A DNA stretch of 64,000 nt from Desulfobulbus sp. Tol-SR (GCA_000769715.1 JROS01000032.1:17395-81394); one strand, 5' to 3'. Shown: positions 25,334 to 37,107, numbered from the stretch's first letter. Translations and numbers: made by a program. Notes: a model not told the origin generated them from the sequence alone.

Positions 25334-27013
25334 TCATCTGTCGACCGGACGAAACTTGCGGCCGATGAAGTTGACCAGGAGCACCAGCAGGGTCGAAACC
25401 CCGATCATCATGATCCCCAGGGCCGACAGTTTGCCCCACAGGCCGTCCTCGGAGAAACGCAGGATCTGCACCGCCAGGACCTCCGTTCCCGGTCGGGACA
25501 GGACCACGGACAGGGACAGTTCCCGGACGAACATGGTCGCCATCAGGACCCAGCCGGAGACGATGCCCGGTACCAGCAGCGGGATGACGATCCGCCTGAG
25601 CGTCGTCAGGTACGATGCGCCGGCAACCAGCGACGATTCCTCGAGATGATCGTGGATCTGGACAAAGGCGCTGGACAACGGGCGGACACCATAGGGAAGA
25701 TAGGTGGCGATATAACCGATGAGCAGGGCCCAGATGGTGGCGTAGAGCGGGGTTCGGACGAAGAACCACATGAATCCGACGCCGATGACGATGCCGGGAA
25801 AGGAGAAAGAGAGAAAACTGAGGGATTCCAGGACACCGGCGCTCCGGCTCCGTACCTTGACGATGACGTAGGCTACGAAGATCGACAGCACGATGCCGAT
25901 CGTGGCGCCGAAGACCCCGAGAAACAGGCTGTTTTTGAGGGACAGCAGCGAGATCGGATCGTTGAGCACCTCGATCCAGTGCTTCAGTCCCATCATCGAG
26001 AAGGCCCGCATGCTGGGCACCATCGAATAGGGCACCAGGGAGGTGTAAAAGAGGACCACGACCGGCAGGATGATCAGGATGAACGACAGAAATCCGAGGA
26101 TGAGAAAGAGCGGAATCCTGGAGCGTTGCAGCTTGATGATCGTCGGTTTGTAGCCACGGCCGGCAATCGTCACGAACCTGTCGCTGGCCGAGGTGAGGTA
26201 GCGGTAGAGGTAGATGAGGATGATCGCGGCGAGCAGGACGCTCATTCCCAGTGCGGCGGCCTTGCCGTAATCGGCGGCGAATCCGGTGGAGACCATCTGG
26301 TAGAGATGGGTGGCCAGCACATAGATGCGCCCCGGCATGCCGATGACCGAAGGCACGGCGAAGGAGGCCAGGCCGCGAATGATGCAGAGGATGAAGGCCG
26401 CGAGAATGGCCGGCCGCAGGACCGGCAGCGTGATGCGGAAGATCGTCTTGCCGGTGGAGGCGCCGCAGACCCGGGAGGATTCCTCCAGCGAGGCGTCGAA
26501 GGAGGCCATGGCCGGGGCGATGATCAGGTACGCGATCGGCAGATCGAGCAGGCCCTCGACGAGGACCATGCCGGGCAGGGAATAGATATTGAACGGGGCA
26601 TGATGAAGAGAGAAGACCTGTCTCAGGATGAGGTTCAGTATGCCGTTGGATGGGTTGAGCAGCAGGACCCAACTGACCGAGAACAGAAGGTGGGGAATCA
26701 TCATCGGGATAATCGAGATGATGCCGAAGATGAATTTGAAGGGGATGTCGGTGCGGATGTTGAGGTAGGCCAGGAAGAGGGCCAGGGCGGTGGCGGTCGA
26801 CGCCGCCCCGCCGACGAAAATCACCGTATTCCAGATGACTTCCAGCAGCGCCGGATCGGTATAGGCGGCGATGTATTTGGCCAGGGTGAACGTGCCGGTG
26901 GCTGTCAATCCCTCCGACAGACTGCCGAAGACCAGCATGATCACCGGGCAGATGGTGAGAAAACCGACGATGGCGATGAGCAGAAGGGTCAATCCCGAGT
27001 GTCTGCCGGTCAT
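25334..27013 (-). CDS. ABC transporter permease, FbpB/SfuB-type (two fused BPD_transp_1 domains)
   Basis: 569-aa track ORF; two EAA-like loops (..EESSRVCGASTGKTIFRITLPVLRPAI.. and ..EESSLVAGASYLTTLRRIVIPLLVPGI..). Confidence 0.93.
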   Translation of the reverse strand: MTGRHSGLTLLLIAIVGFLTICPVIMLVFGSLSEGLTATGTFTLAKYIAAYTDPALLEVIWNTVIFVGGAASTATALALFLAYLNIRTDIPFKFIFGIISIIPMMIPHLLFSVSWVLLLNPSNGILNLILRQVFSLHHAPFNIYSLPGMVLVEGLLDLPIAYLIIAPAMASFDASLEESSRVCGASTGKTIFRITLPVLRPAILAAFILCIIRGLASFAVPSVIGMPGRIYVLATHLYQMVSTGFAADYGKAAALGMSVLLAAIILIYLYRYLTSASDRFVTIAGRGYKPTIIKLQRSRIPLFLILGFLSFILIILPVVVLFYTSLVPYSMVPSMRAFSMMGLKHWIEVLNDPISLLSLKNSLFLGVFGATIGIVLSIFVAYVIVKVRSRSAGVLESLSFLSFSFPGIVIGVGFMWFFVRTPLYATIWALLIGYIATYLPYGVRPLSSAFVQIHDHLEESSLVAGASYLTTLRRIVIPLLVPGIVSGWVLMATMFVRELSLSVVLSRPGTEVLAVQILRFSEDGLWGKLSALGIMMIGVSTLLVLLVNFIGRKFRPVDR

Positions 27014-27021
27014 GGTTTCTG

Positions 27022-28104
27022 TCACCCGGCAACGAGAAGGCAATGATCAGGGCTCACCTGGAAGCCGACCTCGTCGCCCACGGCCAGATCCGTCTCCGGT
27101 TCGATGCGGGCCAGCAGATGCTGGTCGCCGACGCGGATCTCACCCTCGAAGGCATCGCCGACGAACACCATGGAGGCGATGGTCCCCTGGACGACATTCG
27201 TCCCGGGGTGGTCACCCCGGGTCAGGGAGATGAATTCCGGGCGCAGGCAGAGGGTCACGTGCGAGTCGGGCGAAAAATTTCCTTTCCGGCAGGCGAGCCG
27301 GCCGATGGCGGAATCGACGATGGTCGTCCCGGAGAGCTGTTCCCGGACCACCGCCTTGACCAGGTTGGCCCGGCCGATGAAGTCGGCGACGAACTCACTT
27401 TCGGCGTCGAAGTAGATCTTTTTCGGCGAACCGATCTCGATGATCCGGCCGGCCCGCATCACGGCGATGGTGTCGGACAGGGCGAGGGCCTCGACCCGGT
27501 CGTGCGTGACATAGACGGCTGTTATCTGGAGATCGTAGAGGAATGTCTTCAATTCCTTGCGGGTTTCCTCCCGCAGCTTGGCGTCGAGGTTGCTCAGGGG
27601 TTCGTCGAAGAGAATGACTCGGGGTTGCGCCACGAGGGCGCGGGCCAGGGCCACCCGCTGCTGCTGGCCGCCGGAGAGTTTGGTGGCAGGCCGGTTTTCA
27701 AAACCTTCGAGCTGGACGAAGGCCAGGGTCTCGGCCACCCGCCGGCGGATTTCCTCCTTCGGCACCTTCCGGTTCTGCAGCGGGTAGGCGACGTTGTCGT
27801 ACACGTTCATGTGCGGCCAGATCGCGTAGGTCTGGAAGACCATGCCGAGTCCCCGTTTTTCAGTGGGAACGCTGATGTGCCGCGCCGACGAGTAGACAAT
27901 CTCGTCGCCGATCCGGATCTCTCCGGCATCCGGGGATTCCAGGCCGACGATGCTGCGCAGGAGGGTGGTCTTGCCGCAGCCGGATGGGCCGAGCAACGTG
28001 AAGATCTGGTTGGACGGGATGGTCAGATCGACATCGTCCAACGCCTTGATGATCCGGCCTTCGGAGGCGTAATGCTTGCGAAGGCCGGCGATGCGGATTT
28101 CCAT
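27022..28104 (-). CDS. ABC transporter ATP-binding protein, FbpC/PotA-type
   Basis: Walker A GPSGCGKTT, signature LSGGQQQRVALARAL, Walker B VILFDEPLSNLDAKLREE, TOBE region. Confidence 0.97.
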   Translation of the reverse strand: MEIRIAGLRKHYASEGRIIKALDDVDLTIPSNQIFTLLGPSGCGKTTLLRSIVGLESPDAGEIRIGDEIVYSSARHISVPTEKRGLGMVFQTYAIWPHMNVYDNVAYPLQNRKVPKEEIRRRVAETLAFVQLEGFENRPATKLSGGQQQRVALARALVAQPRVILFDEPLSNLDAKLREETRKELKTFLYDLQITAVYVTHDRVEALALSDTIAVMRAGRIIEIGSPKKIYFDAESEFVADFIGRANLVKAVVREQLSGTTIVDSAIGRLACRKGNFSPDSHVTLCLRPEFISLTRGDHPGTNVVQGTIASMVFVGDAFEGEIRVGDQHLLARIEPETDLAVGDEVGFQVSPDHCLLVAG

Positions 28105-28117
28105 GGCCGGGGATGGA

Positions 28118-29113
28118 TTATCTGATCGCGAAGATCTTTTTGAATTCCTCGCCCCACCTGGCTATCTCGTCATCGGCGAGTTCCCTGATGGGTATGACCT
28201 TGGCCTTGTCCATGCCGTCGATGGGGGGGAAGACGCCGGGGGCGAGTACGTATTCACCGACGTCGTTCGCCAGCAGGGTCATGGCGTCCTTGGACAGCCA
28301 GTAGTCCATGAATTTTTTCGCCGCTTCCGGATGCGGGGCCTTCGAGGAGATGCCCATCGCCCGCGGGGTCCCCATCAGTGGTTGATTCTGCACCCGGGCC
28401 CAGTCGAGGGGGGCCGGGGCCTTGGTGACGATATACTTGGGCATCGAGATGCCGATCTGTTTCTCGCCGCTCTCGATCGGGGCCGGGGTCGGACCGAAGG
28501 ACGCCACGAACATCGGCCGGTTCGCTGCCAGACCCTTGAGAAATTCCCGCCACTCCTGATCGGAGGCGAAGACGTTTTCCCGCAGGCCGATCAGCCAGCA
28601 GATGGTCGTGGCATGGCTGGCCGGGTTCGCCATGACGATCCTGTCCTTCCACTTCGGGTCGGCCAGGTCCTGGTAGCGCTTCGGCACGTCCTCCGGCTTG
28701 ACCAATTCCTTATTGTAGACGATCCCCACATATTCGATGCCGAAGAGTTGAATGCCGTTCTTGTTCGCCCATGCCGGGTACTTCGCCGATTCGGGAGAAA
28801 CGTAAGTGGCGATGATGCCCTTTTCCTTCAGCATTTCCAGGACCGGCAACGGGGCCTGGATGACATCCGCCATCAGCTTGTTGGCCTCGAATTCAGTGAA
28901 CACGGTGGAAAGGAACTTGGCTGTGGAGATTCGGGTGTATTCACCTTTGATGCCCGTCGCTTTGGAAAAAGCCTCCATGATCGGCTCGATGGCCGTGATG
29001 TTGGCGTAAAAGGACACTTTGTCCTCCGCTGCCTCTCCCTTGCCGACCACCAGCGACCCGGCGGCCAGAAGGAGCGCCGCGAAAACTACAAACATTGTTT
29101 TTGCCGTTTTCAT
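28118..29113 (-). CDS. extracellular solute-binding protein, FbpA-type (likely iron(III))
   Basis: Signal peptide MKTAKTMFVVFAALLLAAGSLVVGKGEAA; ..ITAIEPIMEAFSKATGIKGEYTRISTAKFLSTVFTEFEANKLMADVIQ.. Confidence 0.88.
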   Translation of the reverse strand: MKTAKTMFVVFAALLLAAGSLVVGKGEAAEDKVSFYANITAIEPIMEAFSKATGIKGEYTRISTAKFLSTVFTEFEANKLMADVIQAPLPVLEMLKEKGIIATYVSPESAKYPAWANKNGIQLFGIEYVGIVYNKELVKPEDVPKRYQDLADPKWKDRIVMANPASHATTICWLIGLRENVFASDQEWREFLKGLAANRPMFVASFGPTPAPIESGEKQIGISMPKYIVTKAPAPLDWARVQNQPLMGTPRAMGISSKAPHPEAAKKFMDYWLSKDAMTLLANDVGEYVLAPGVFPPIDGMDKAKVIPIRELADDEIARWGEEFKKIFAIR

Positions 29114-29486
29114 GCCGTTTTCCCCCTTGATTTCCAAAGTTGACCCGGAGATCCCCGACCTTTTTGTCGAGGCCGAAACACCTTTCCCGTTCAGATTCAT
29201 CCTATCAAATCCGCTGAATCAATTTCAATGGCCAGCCGCAAGATAAGGCAAATAACGAACCGGGGTGTGTCTTTCTCCGGGGCCGCAGTGCATCAGGTGT
29301 GATCGGGGGTGAAATCTGGGTGAGCCGTCCGTCCGCCGGCGGCGCGCCGTCAGCGGCGAGATTGCCGCGGAAGGGGCCGGGGACCGTTCGGCTGGCAGGC
29401 GTCGTGGGCGAGGAGCGTTGGAGTCAACAATGGGAATCCGATATCCGCAAGGATCGCGGACACGATGACCAGATGGCCGCCACGGC

Positions 29487-29514
29487 TTGACAACCACTCG
29501 GACATGCTTACCAT
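29487..29514 (+). promoter_or_regulatory. possible sigma70-type promoter for htpG
   Basis: TTGACA (29487-29492), 16-bp spacer, TACCAT (29509-29514), upstream of the htpG start at 29600. Confidence 0.35.
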
Positions 29515-29599
29515 TTCCGCCAAAATTGGCAGATAAATCAATGGCAAGGGATCTGCGTGTTCCCGTCCAGTACAGACAAAAGTGTAAGAGGTAATCGTA

Positions 29600-31471
<1,872 letters not shown>

Positions 31472-31523
31472 TCATTGCTCTGTGTTTTAAATTCCTGCGA
31501 TTTCAATTGTCTATCAGATCAAG

Positions 31524-31563
31524 CCGGCGTACTGGATAGAAGGATTAAAATTCCAGCCGCCGG
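31524..31563 (+). terminator. possible imperfect hairpin terminator after htpG
   Basis: CCGGCG-ta-CTGGA ... TCCAG-c-CGCCGG; no clear U tract. Confidence 0.3.
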
Positions 31564-31658
31564 ACGGTTCACGACATAACCATTGAAATGTGACTATCTT
31601 CAGGCTATAGAGCGACATGTTACCCCACTCTTCCGATTTCAATCAACAGGGAGGACCT

Positions 31659-32048
31659 ATGCCCTCTTTCTGCCGTTACTGCCTGATTTTCCTGGCAGCA
31701 GTCCTGCTCTTGGGCGGATGCTACAACAAACCCGTTCGCAACCTTGCCTCTGACGTGTTGCTGATCAAGGCGGGGCAGTCAACCGGCGATGATGTGCTGA
31801 CCTACCTTGGTGAGCCCGATGAACAAAAGGTCATCGACAAGGGGGTCGAGCAGTGGCTGTTCAGGGAAAAGAGCTCCACCGTCATGGAAAGAACCCCGGT
31901 GGTGGGCAAGTATCTGGGCAGTCCCAGTATCGGCCAGGTGATCGTCACGCTGAAGGACAATGTGGTTGTCGATTACAGGTATGAGGCCCACGACGCCGAC
32001 GAAAACGATTGGGCGGATGATTTTTCCTGGCAAAAGGACAAAAAGTGA
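31659..32048 (+). CDS. BamE/SmpA-like small outer membrane lipoprotein
   Basis: Lipobox LLLGGC; ..LLIKAGQSTGDDVLTYLGEPDEQKVIDKGVEQWLF.. resembles SmpA/OmlA fold; ATG at 31659 preceded by GGGAGG. Confidence 0.65.
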   Translation: MPSFCRYCLIFLAAVLLLGGCYNKPVRNLASDVLLIKAGQSTGDDVLTYLGEPDEQKVIDKGVEQWLFREKSSTVMERTPVVGKYLGSPSIGQVIVTLKDNVVVDYRYEAHDADENDWADDFSWQKDKK

Positions 32049-32692
32049 CCGATCGTTTTGCCACAGCCCGTGAGCGAATGGTACTGGAACAGCTCGCGGC
32101 CCGGGGGATAACTGATCGGAGAGTCCTCGCCGTCATGGGGGAGGTGCCGCGCCATCTCTTTGTCGACGACGCGATGCAGGGCCGGTCCTACGGCGATCAT
32201 CCCCTGCCCATCGCCGCCGGGCAGACTATCTCGCAACCTTACATCGTTGCCTACATGACCCAGGTCCTGCAATTGCAGGGGCATGAAAAAGTCCTGGAGA
32301 TCGGGACCGGTTCAGGCTACCAGGCGGCGATTCTCTCCCGGCTCTGCCACAAGGTCTATACCATCGAACGGGTCAATACCCTGTTGGCCGGGGCGAGGAA
32401 GATTTTCGACTCCCTTCGCTATTTCAATATCGTCGCCAAGATGGATGACGGCACCCTCGGCTGGCCGGAGTTCGCTCCCTATGATGCGATCATCGTCACC
32501 GCCGGCGGCCCCGAGGTGCCCCCCCCTCTGATCGACCAACTGGCCGATCCCGGGAGACTGGTGATACCGGTCGGTGATCAGAATATCCAGAGTCTGCATC
32601 TTGTCACCAAAGAGAAGGGGGAGATCCGGGTCGATCAACTGGCCAGTGTCCGTTTTGTCGAACTCATAGGCGAGCATGGCTGGGGGCGCTGA
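32045..32692 (+). CDS. pcm: protein-L-isoaspartate O-methyltransferase
   Basis: ..GQTISQPYIVAYMTQVLQLQGHEKVLEIGTGSGYQAAILSRL.. Confidence 0.96.
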   Translation: MTDRFATARERMVLEQLAARGITDRRVLAVMGEVPRHLFVDDAMQGRSYGDHPLPIAAGQTISQPYIVAYMTQVLQLQGHEKVLEIGTGSGYQAAILSRLCHKVYTIERVNTLLAGARKIFDSLRYFNIVAKMDDGTLGWPEFAPYDAIIVTAGGPEVPPPLIDQLADPGRLVIPVGDQNIQSLHLVTKEKGEIRVDQLASVRFVELIGEHGWGR

Positions 32693-33048
32693 AAGCGACC
32701 TCAATCCTGCGGCTTGCCCCCATCTCCGATGTTGTGCTTATCAATTTTCTCCCGCAACACACATGAGCAGATTCTTCGGCGACTCATCACGGTCACGGTG
32801 TTCATGCCGATGTGCCTTCAGGTATGCTGATTTTTCAGGGCCGCAGAGATTTGAGAGCAACTCTCAATAAAGTATGAATCACCGTGATAGTGCTTGTGTT
32901 CGACATTCATTCTCAATATATTGCATTCTTCTTTGTGCAACTTGGCATAATACAAACTCAAGGACCGTTGGAGCATGGGGGCAAGCCGGAAGGCTTCATG
33001 CGGGTGACCGACAGCTGGTTCTGAACGCTCAGATGGAGGAACGCGGAC

Positions 33049-33543
33049 GTGGAGGAAATTCTCAAGAAGCGACGCACACTGCAGGAAACCATGAATTTCA
33101 TGGCCGCGCTGTCGGCTGGTATCGAACCGATACTGGGCCGTGGTGCAAACAGCATGACTATGTCGGCCGGTCGGAATCTCGGTCGCAAATTTTCGGAAAA
33201 TGCCAGACATACCGATGATCTCCTCGAGGCCATCGGCGAGGTCAAGAATATTCTCGTGGCCAATCACTGCCTCTGGGGCTTTGAACCCTTCAAGCCTGAA
33301 GAACAGGCGGAGATGATCACGACGGATGACAAGGGGAACCGCCAGATGCTCATCGTTTTCCGTGACTGCATGATCAGACAGGCCCTCTTTCGCTTCGGGC
33401 ATCCCCAGAAGGGGTCTCTGTGCAATATGATGTACGGTTTTTTTGCCGGAGCCCTCGAAAGCATCATGGGGAAGAAGGCGACGCTGGAGATCAGGCATGC
33501 CGGTGAAAACGCCTGCCTGAAGATATTGACGGTGGAGGGATGA
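33049..33543 (+). CDS. V4R-like small protein upstream of hydrogenase operon
   Basis: ..LIVFRDCMIRQALFRFGHPQKGSLCNMMYGFFAGALESIMGKKATLEIRHAGENACLKILTV: C..GxxxG..GE.AC pattern resembling V4R domains; similar to the 36175 ORF. Confidence 0.6.
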   Translation: MEEILKKRRTLQETMNFMAALSAGIEPILGRGANSMTMSAGRNLGRKFSENARHTDDLLEAIGEVKNILVANHCLWGFEPFKPEEQAEMITTDDKGNRQMLIVFRDCMIRQALFRFGHPQKGSLCNMMYGFFAGALESIMGKKATLEIRHAGENACLKILTVEG

Positions 33544-33575
33544 CGCTGCATTACGCGCGTTGACTAGGAGATACG

Positions 33576-34508
33576 ATGAGCAGCGAGAAAGTTCGATTGA
33601 ATACGGAGTGGTTGTGCGATTGTGGCGGATGCCATGTCGCGCTGGTTGATCTGCACGAAAAAATATTGAATGTCCTCGAATCGGTGGAAATTCAGAAATG
33701 TCCGGTCCTGACCGATGTCAAGGATTACCCCGAGGCCGACATCGGCATCCTCACCGGCTCGATCCGGACCGAGCATGACCGGCATGCGGCGATGGAGATG
33801 CGCCGGCAGTGCAAGACCATCATCGCCTTCGGCACCTGCGCCGTATACGGTGGTCTGCACGGGGCGGGTCTGGCGCACAGCCGCGAAGAGATCATGAACC
33901 AGGTCTTCCGCAAGAGTCCGACGACCAGGACCGATTTCCTCCCGGACAGTGAGATAACCGGATTGGAAAAGATTGTCACCCCGATCGACGAGGTAATCGA
34001 TGTCGATCTCTACCTGCCGGGTTGTCCGCCTCACCCGCATTTTATCTTCGAAAGCCTGAAATCCCTCATCGACCATCATACCCCACGGGTGGACAAGTCC
34101 ACGGTCTGTGCCGCATGCCGCCGGACGATGGTTAAGACGGAGGTTGCCGAGATCAAAAACAGCCTTGAAGGAATGCCGGACGACGAGCTCTGTTTCCTGA
34201 GCCAGGGCTATATCTGTCTTGGTTCGGCCACCCTTGACCGTTGTCTCGCCCCCTGTCCCAATCACGGCATCATGTGTTCCGGTTGTGCCGGACCGACGAT
34301 GCAGATCCTCACCGAACCGAACCGGGATATCCGTTCCGAGGTGGCCGACAGGATGTCACGGTTGACCAGGATCGGCAAGGACACGATCATCAAGCACATC
34401 GAACAATCGGCCAAGACCCATTACGCCTATGCGATGGCCACCAAGATGATCGGCAACAAACCGACGTTTTTGATTCGCAAATGGATCGCAGAAGTGGAGG
34501 CAGCATAA
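33576..34508 (+). CDS. [NiFe]-hydrogenase small subunit (F420-non-reducing/MvhG-like, group 3-like)
   Basis: ..WLCDCGGCHVALVDLHEKIL.. FGTCAVYGGLHG.. YLPGCPPHPHFI.. plus additional Cys clusters ..CLAPCPNHGIMCSGCAGP... Confidence 0.9.
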   Translation: MSSEKVRLNTEWLCDCGGCHVALVDLHEKILNVLESVEIQKCPVLTDVKDYPEADIGILTGSIRTEHDRHAAMEMRRQCKTIIAFGTCAVYGGLHGAGLAHSREEIMNQVFRKSPTTRTDFLPDSEITGLEKIVTPIDEVIDVDLYLPGCPPHPHFIFESLKSLIDHHTPRVDKSTVCAACRRTMVKTEVAEIKNSLEGMPDDELCFLSQGYICLGSATLDRCLAPCPNHGIMCSGCAGPTMQILTEPNRDIRSEVADRMSRLTRIGKDTIIKHIEQSAKTHYAYAMATKMIGNKPTFLIRKWIAEVEAA

Positions 34509-35923
34509 TGGCGAAGACGATCAAGATAGACCCGGTCACCCGGATCGAGGGGCATGCCCGCATCCTGCTCGAGTATGACGATGCCGGCATGGTTGACCAG
34601 GCCTATTTCTGTGTCAATGAGTTGAGGGGGTTCGAGCGGATCCTGGTCGGTATGGAGGCACACACCATGCCGATGATCACCGCCCGAATCTGCGGGGTCT
34701 GTCCGACTGCCCACCACCTGGCGGCGGCCAAGGCGCTGGACTGCGCCGCCGGGGTCGAACCGCCTCCTGCGGCCAGGCTCCTGAGGGAATTCATGTACAT
34801 GGGCCATGTCATCCACAGCCATGCCCTGTCGCTCTTCGTCCTTGCCGGCCCCGACCTGGTTTTCGGTCTCAATGGTCCCCCGGCCTCCCAGAATATCGTC
34901 GGCATGGTTGAGGCGGCACCGGAACTCACCAAAAAAGCCCTGCGTCTGCGGAGCCTCGGCCAGAAGATCAACGAGACTATCGGCGGCCGCGGCATCCATC
35001 CGGTTACCGCCATCGCCGGCGGCATCTCCTTCAAGCTCAGCGACCTTCAGTTCAACCGGTTGAAGGAGCTGACCGCCGAGGCCGTCATCCTGTCGGGCGA
35101 ACTGGCCGGCAGGACCAAGAAACTGCTCTTCGATCTCTTTGATGCCAATCCGGTGCTGCTGGACAAGCTGAACGTGCCGAGCTGGTACATGGGCACGGTC
35201 AAAAGCGGCCTGCTCAATTTCTATGATGGCGATCTCCGGGTCATGGATGAGGGCGGCAGGATCGTCCGGGAGTTTGCCAGCCGGGAGTATCGCGATGTGC
35301 TCGCCGAGCGGGCCGTCCACACCTCCTATGCCAAGGAGGTCTATATCGACCACGGCGGCGCCGAGCACATGTACCGGGTTTCAACCCTGGCCCGGTTGAA
35401 TGTCGTCGACGGCATGGAGACCCCGTTGGCCCAGGCCGAGTTCGAGGAATTCCGCCGGAATTTCGGCCGTCCCTGCCATAACGCCGTCATCCAGATGTAT
35501 GCCAAGCTGATCGAGTTGATCTATGCCTGCGAGAAGGCCAACGAGTTGATCAACAACCCGGCCCTGCGCGGCGACACCCGGGTTCCCGCCTCGTTCAAGG
35601 GCGGCCGCGGCGTCGCCCATATCGAGGCGCCGCGCGGGACCCTGATCCATGATTACGAGATCGATGCCAAGGGCATCGTCCGGGCCGCCAACCTGATCGT
35701 CGCCACGCAGCAGAATACCGCGGCCATCAACCGGTCCCTGAAAGAAGGCGCCAACAATCTGCTCGCCGGCGGCAGTGACGAGTCGATGCTCAACAGTCTC
35801 GAGTTTGTGGTCCGGTGTTACGATCCCTGTCTGGCCTGTTCCACCCATGCGATCGGTCGTATGGATCTGGAGGTGGAACTGCGGCACAAGGGTCGGATCA
35901 TTCGTCGCCTGAGGAGGAAATAA
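34508..35923 (+). CDS. [NiFe]-hydrogenase large subunit (group 3-like)
   Basis: L1 motif RICGVCPTAHHLAAAKALD; L2 motif DPCLACSTHAIGRMDLEV with C-terminal extension; TAATG overlap with small subunit. Confidence 0.93.
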   Translation: MAKTIKIDPVTRIEGHARILLEYDDAGMVDQAYFCVNELRGFERILVGMEAHTMPMITARICGVCPTAHHLAAAKALDCAAGVEPPPAARLLREFMYMGHVIHSHALSLFVLAGPDLVFGLNGPPASQNIVGMVEAAPELTKKALRLRSLGQKINETIGGRGIHPVTAIAGGISFKLSDLQFNRLKELTAEAVILSGELAGRTKKLLFDLFDANPVLLDKLNVPSWYMGTVKSGLLNFYDGDLRVMDEGGRIVREFASREYRDVLAERAVHTSYAKEVYIDHGGAEHMYRVSTLARLNVVDGMETPLAQAEFEEFRRNFGRPCHNAVIQMYAKLIELIYACEKANELINNPALRGDTRVPASFKGGRGVAHIEAPRGTLIHDYEIDAKGIVRAANLIVATQQNTAAINRSLKEGANNLLAGGSDESMLNSLEFVVRCYDPCLACSTHAIGRMDLEVELRHKGRIIRRLRRK

Positions 35924-35926
35924 CCG

Positions 35927-36178
35927 ATGTTTGAAATGATCATTGATGAAAATGCCTGCCGGGGCTGCAAGCTGTGCATGGATGTCTGCCCGACCAACTG
36001 TTTTTCGTTCAACGAGGAGACCAGGAAATCGGCGGTGGCGCATCTCGGCAACTGTATCGCCTGCATGAGCTGTGATTACCTCTGCCCGTCCGGAGCGATC
36101 TCCCACCGCAATCATCATGTGGTGAAGAATTTCTATCGCAATATCCATTTCAGCCAACGCCTGGAGAAATTCCTATGA
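35927..36178 (+). CDS. 2[4Fe-4S] ferredoxin subunit
   Basis: CRGCKLCMDVCP and CIACMSCDYLCP motifs. Confidence 0.93.
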   Translation: MFEMIIDENACRGCKLCMDVCPTNCFSFNEETRKSAVAHLGNCIACMSCDYLCPSGAISHRNHHVVKNFYRNIHFSQRLEKFL

Positions 36179-36645
36179 TGTCGAACGAACTTACCCTGGA
36201 GGCCAGAGACTATGACATGGCCTTCACCGAGATATCCTTTCTCCTCGATATGTTCGTCAATACCATCGTCACCTTTGTCGGCAAATCGACGCCTGCTCTG
36301 GCGGTGGCCGCCGGCCGGCGGATGGCCGACAACATGCCGGTGCACATGACCGAGAAGACCCCGGAGGTCGCCCTGCAGGAACTGGTGCGGATCTTCCGCA
36401 TCCAGCAGATGGAGATCGACGGCCGCTTCGATGGACCGGAGGCGGCGATCATCATCAACCATTGTCCGATCCGGAGTGTCTGTCTGCAGCGCAACATGGA
36501 GATCGACGGCCAGGCCTGCCAGATGTTCCACTACTACATGGCCGGTATTCTCGCCGAACTGGCCGGCTGTCCGGCCCGACCGAAAACAGTTGCCACCGGT
36601 GAATCCTGTACCTTCAATGTGGCCTTCAGCCGGCCCCGCCAGTAA
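36175..36645 (+). CDS. V4R-like small protein, paralog-like to the 33049 ORF
   Basis: ..IIINHCPIRSVCLQRNMEIDGQACQMFHYYMAGILAELAGCPARPKTVATGESCTFNVAF; ATGA overlap with ferredoxin gene. Confidence 0.6.
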   Translation: MMSNELTLEARDYDMAFTEISFLLDMFVNTIVTFVGKSTPALAVAAGRRMADNMPVHMTEKTPEVALQELVRIFRIQQMEIDGRFDGPEAAIIINHCPIRSVCLQRNMEIDGQACQMFHYYMAGILAELAGCPARPKTVATGESCTFNVAFSRPRQ

Positions 36646-36648
36646 GCT

Positions 36649-37107
36649 GTGACGACCGCTCTCATCGTCTGCATCGGCAATGATCTTGTCGCCGATGACG
36701 GAGCGGGCCAGGCGGTCCACGCCAGTCTCGAAGCTATCTCCTTGGCTGCCGGTACCCGCCTGGTGTTTCTGGGGCTGGGCGGGATCGATCTCCTCGAGGT
36801 AATGAACGGCGAGGACCTGCTGGTGGTGATCGATGCGGTGCAACTGGGAGCGGCGCCGGGATTCGTTCATGTCCTCGACTGGCAGGCCATTCCCGCGCTG
36901 GGGCCGCGGCCGGTGAGCGGCCACGGGATCGGCATTCGGGAGGCGATCGAGGTCGGACGCCGCCTCTACCCTGAAAGAATCCCCACTAACATATATCTCA
37001 TCGGCATTGAGGGGAAATGCTTCAATCAGCTGGGACAACGCCTGAGTCCTGAAGTGGCGGCCGCAGTACCACGAGCCGTTGATCAACTCCTGCGGCTGTT
37101 GCCCTGA
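36649..37107 (+). CDS. hydrogenase maturation protease (HycI/HybD family)
   Basis: GTG start; ..IVCIGNDLVADDGAGQAVHASL.. LGLGGIDLLEVMNGEDLLVVIDAV.. typical GND/DG and D motifs. Confidence 0.9.
   Translation: MTTALIVCIGNDLVADDGAGQAVHASLEAISLAAGTRLVFLGLGGIDLLEVMNGEDLLVVIDAVQLGAAPGFVHVLDWQAIPALGPRPVSGHGIGIREAIEVGRRLYPERIPTNIYLIGIEGKCFNQLGQRLSPEVAAAVPRAVDQLLRLLP

Noticed and set aside
25158-27032. 624-aa minus-strand ORF overlapping the ABC permease in another frame
   Set aside because: His/Arg/Pro-rich out-of-frame translation; the 25334-27013 frame has clear permease EAA loops.
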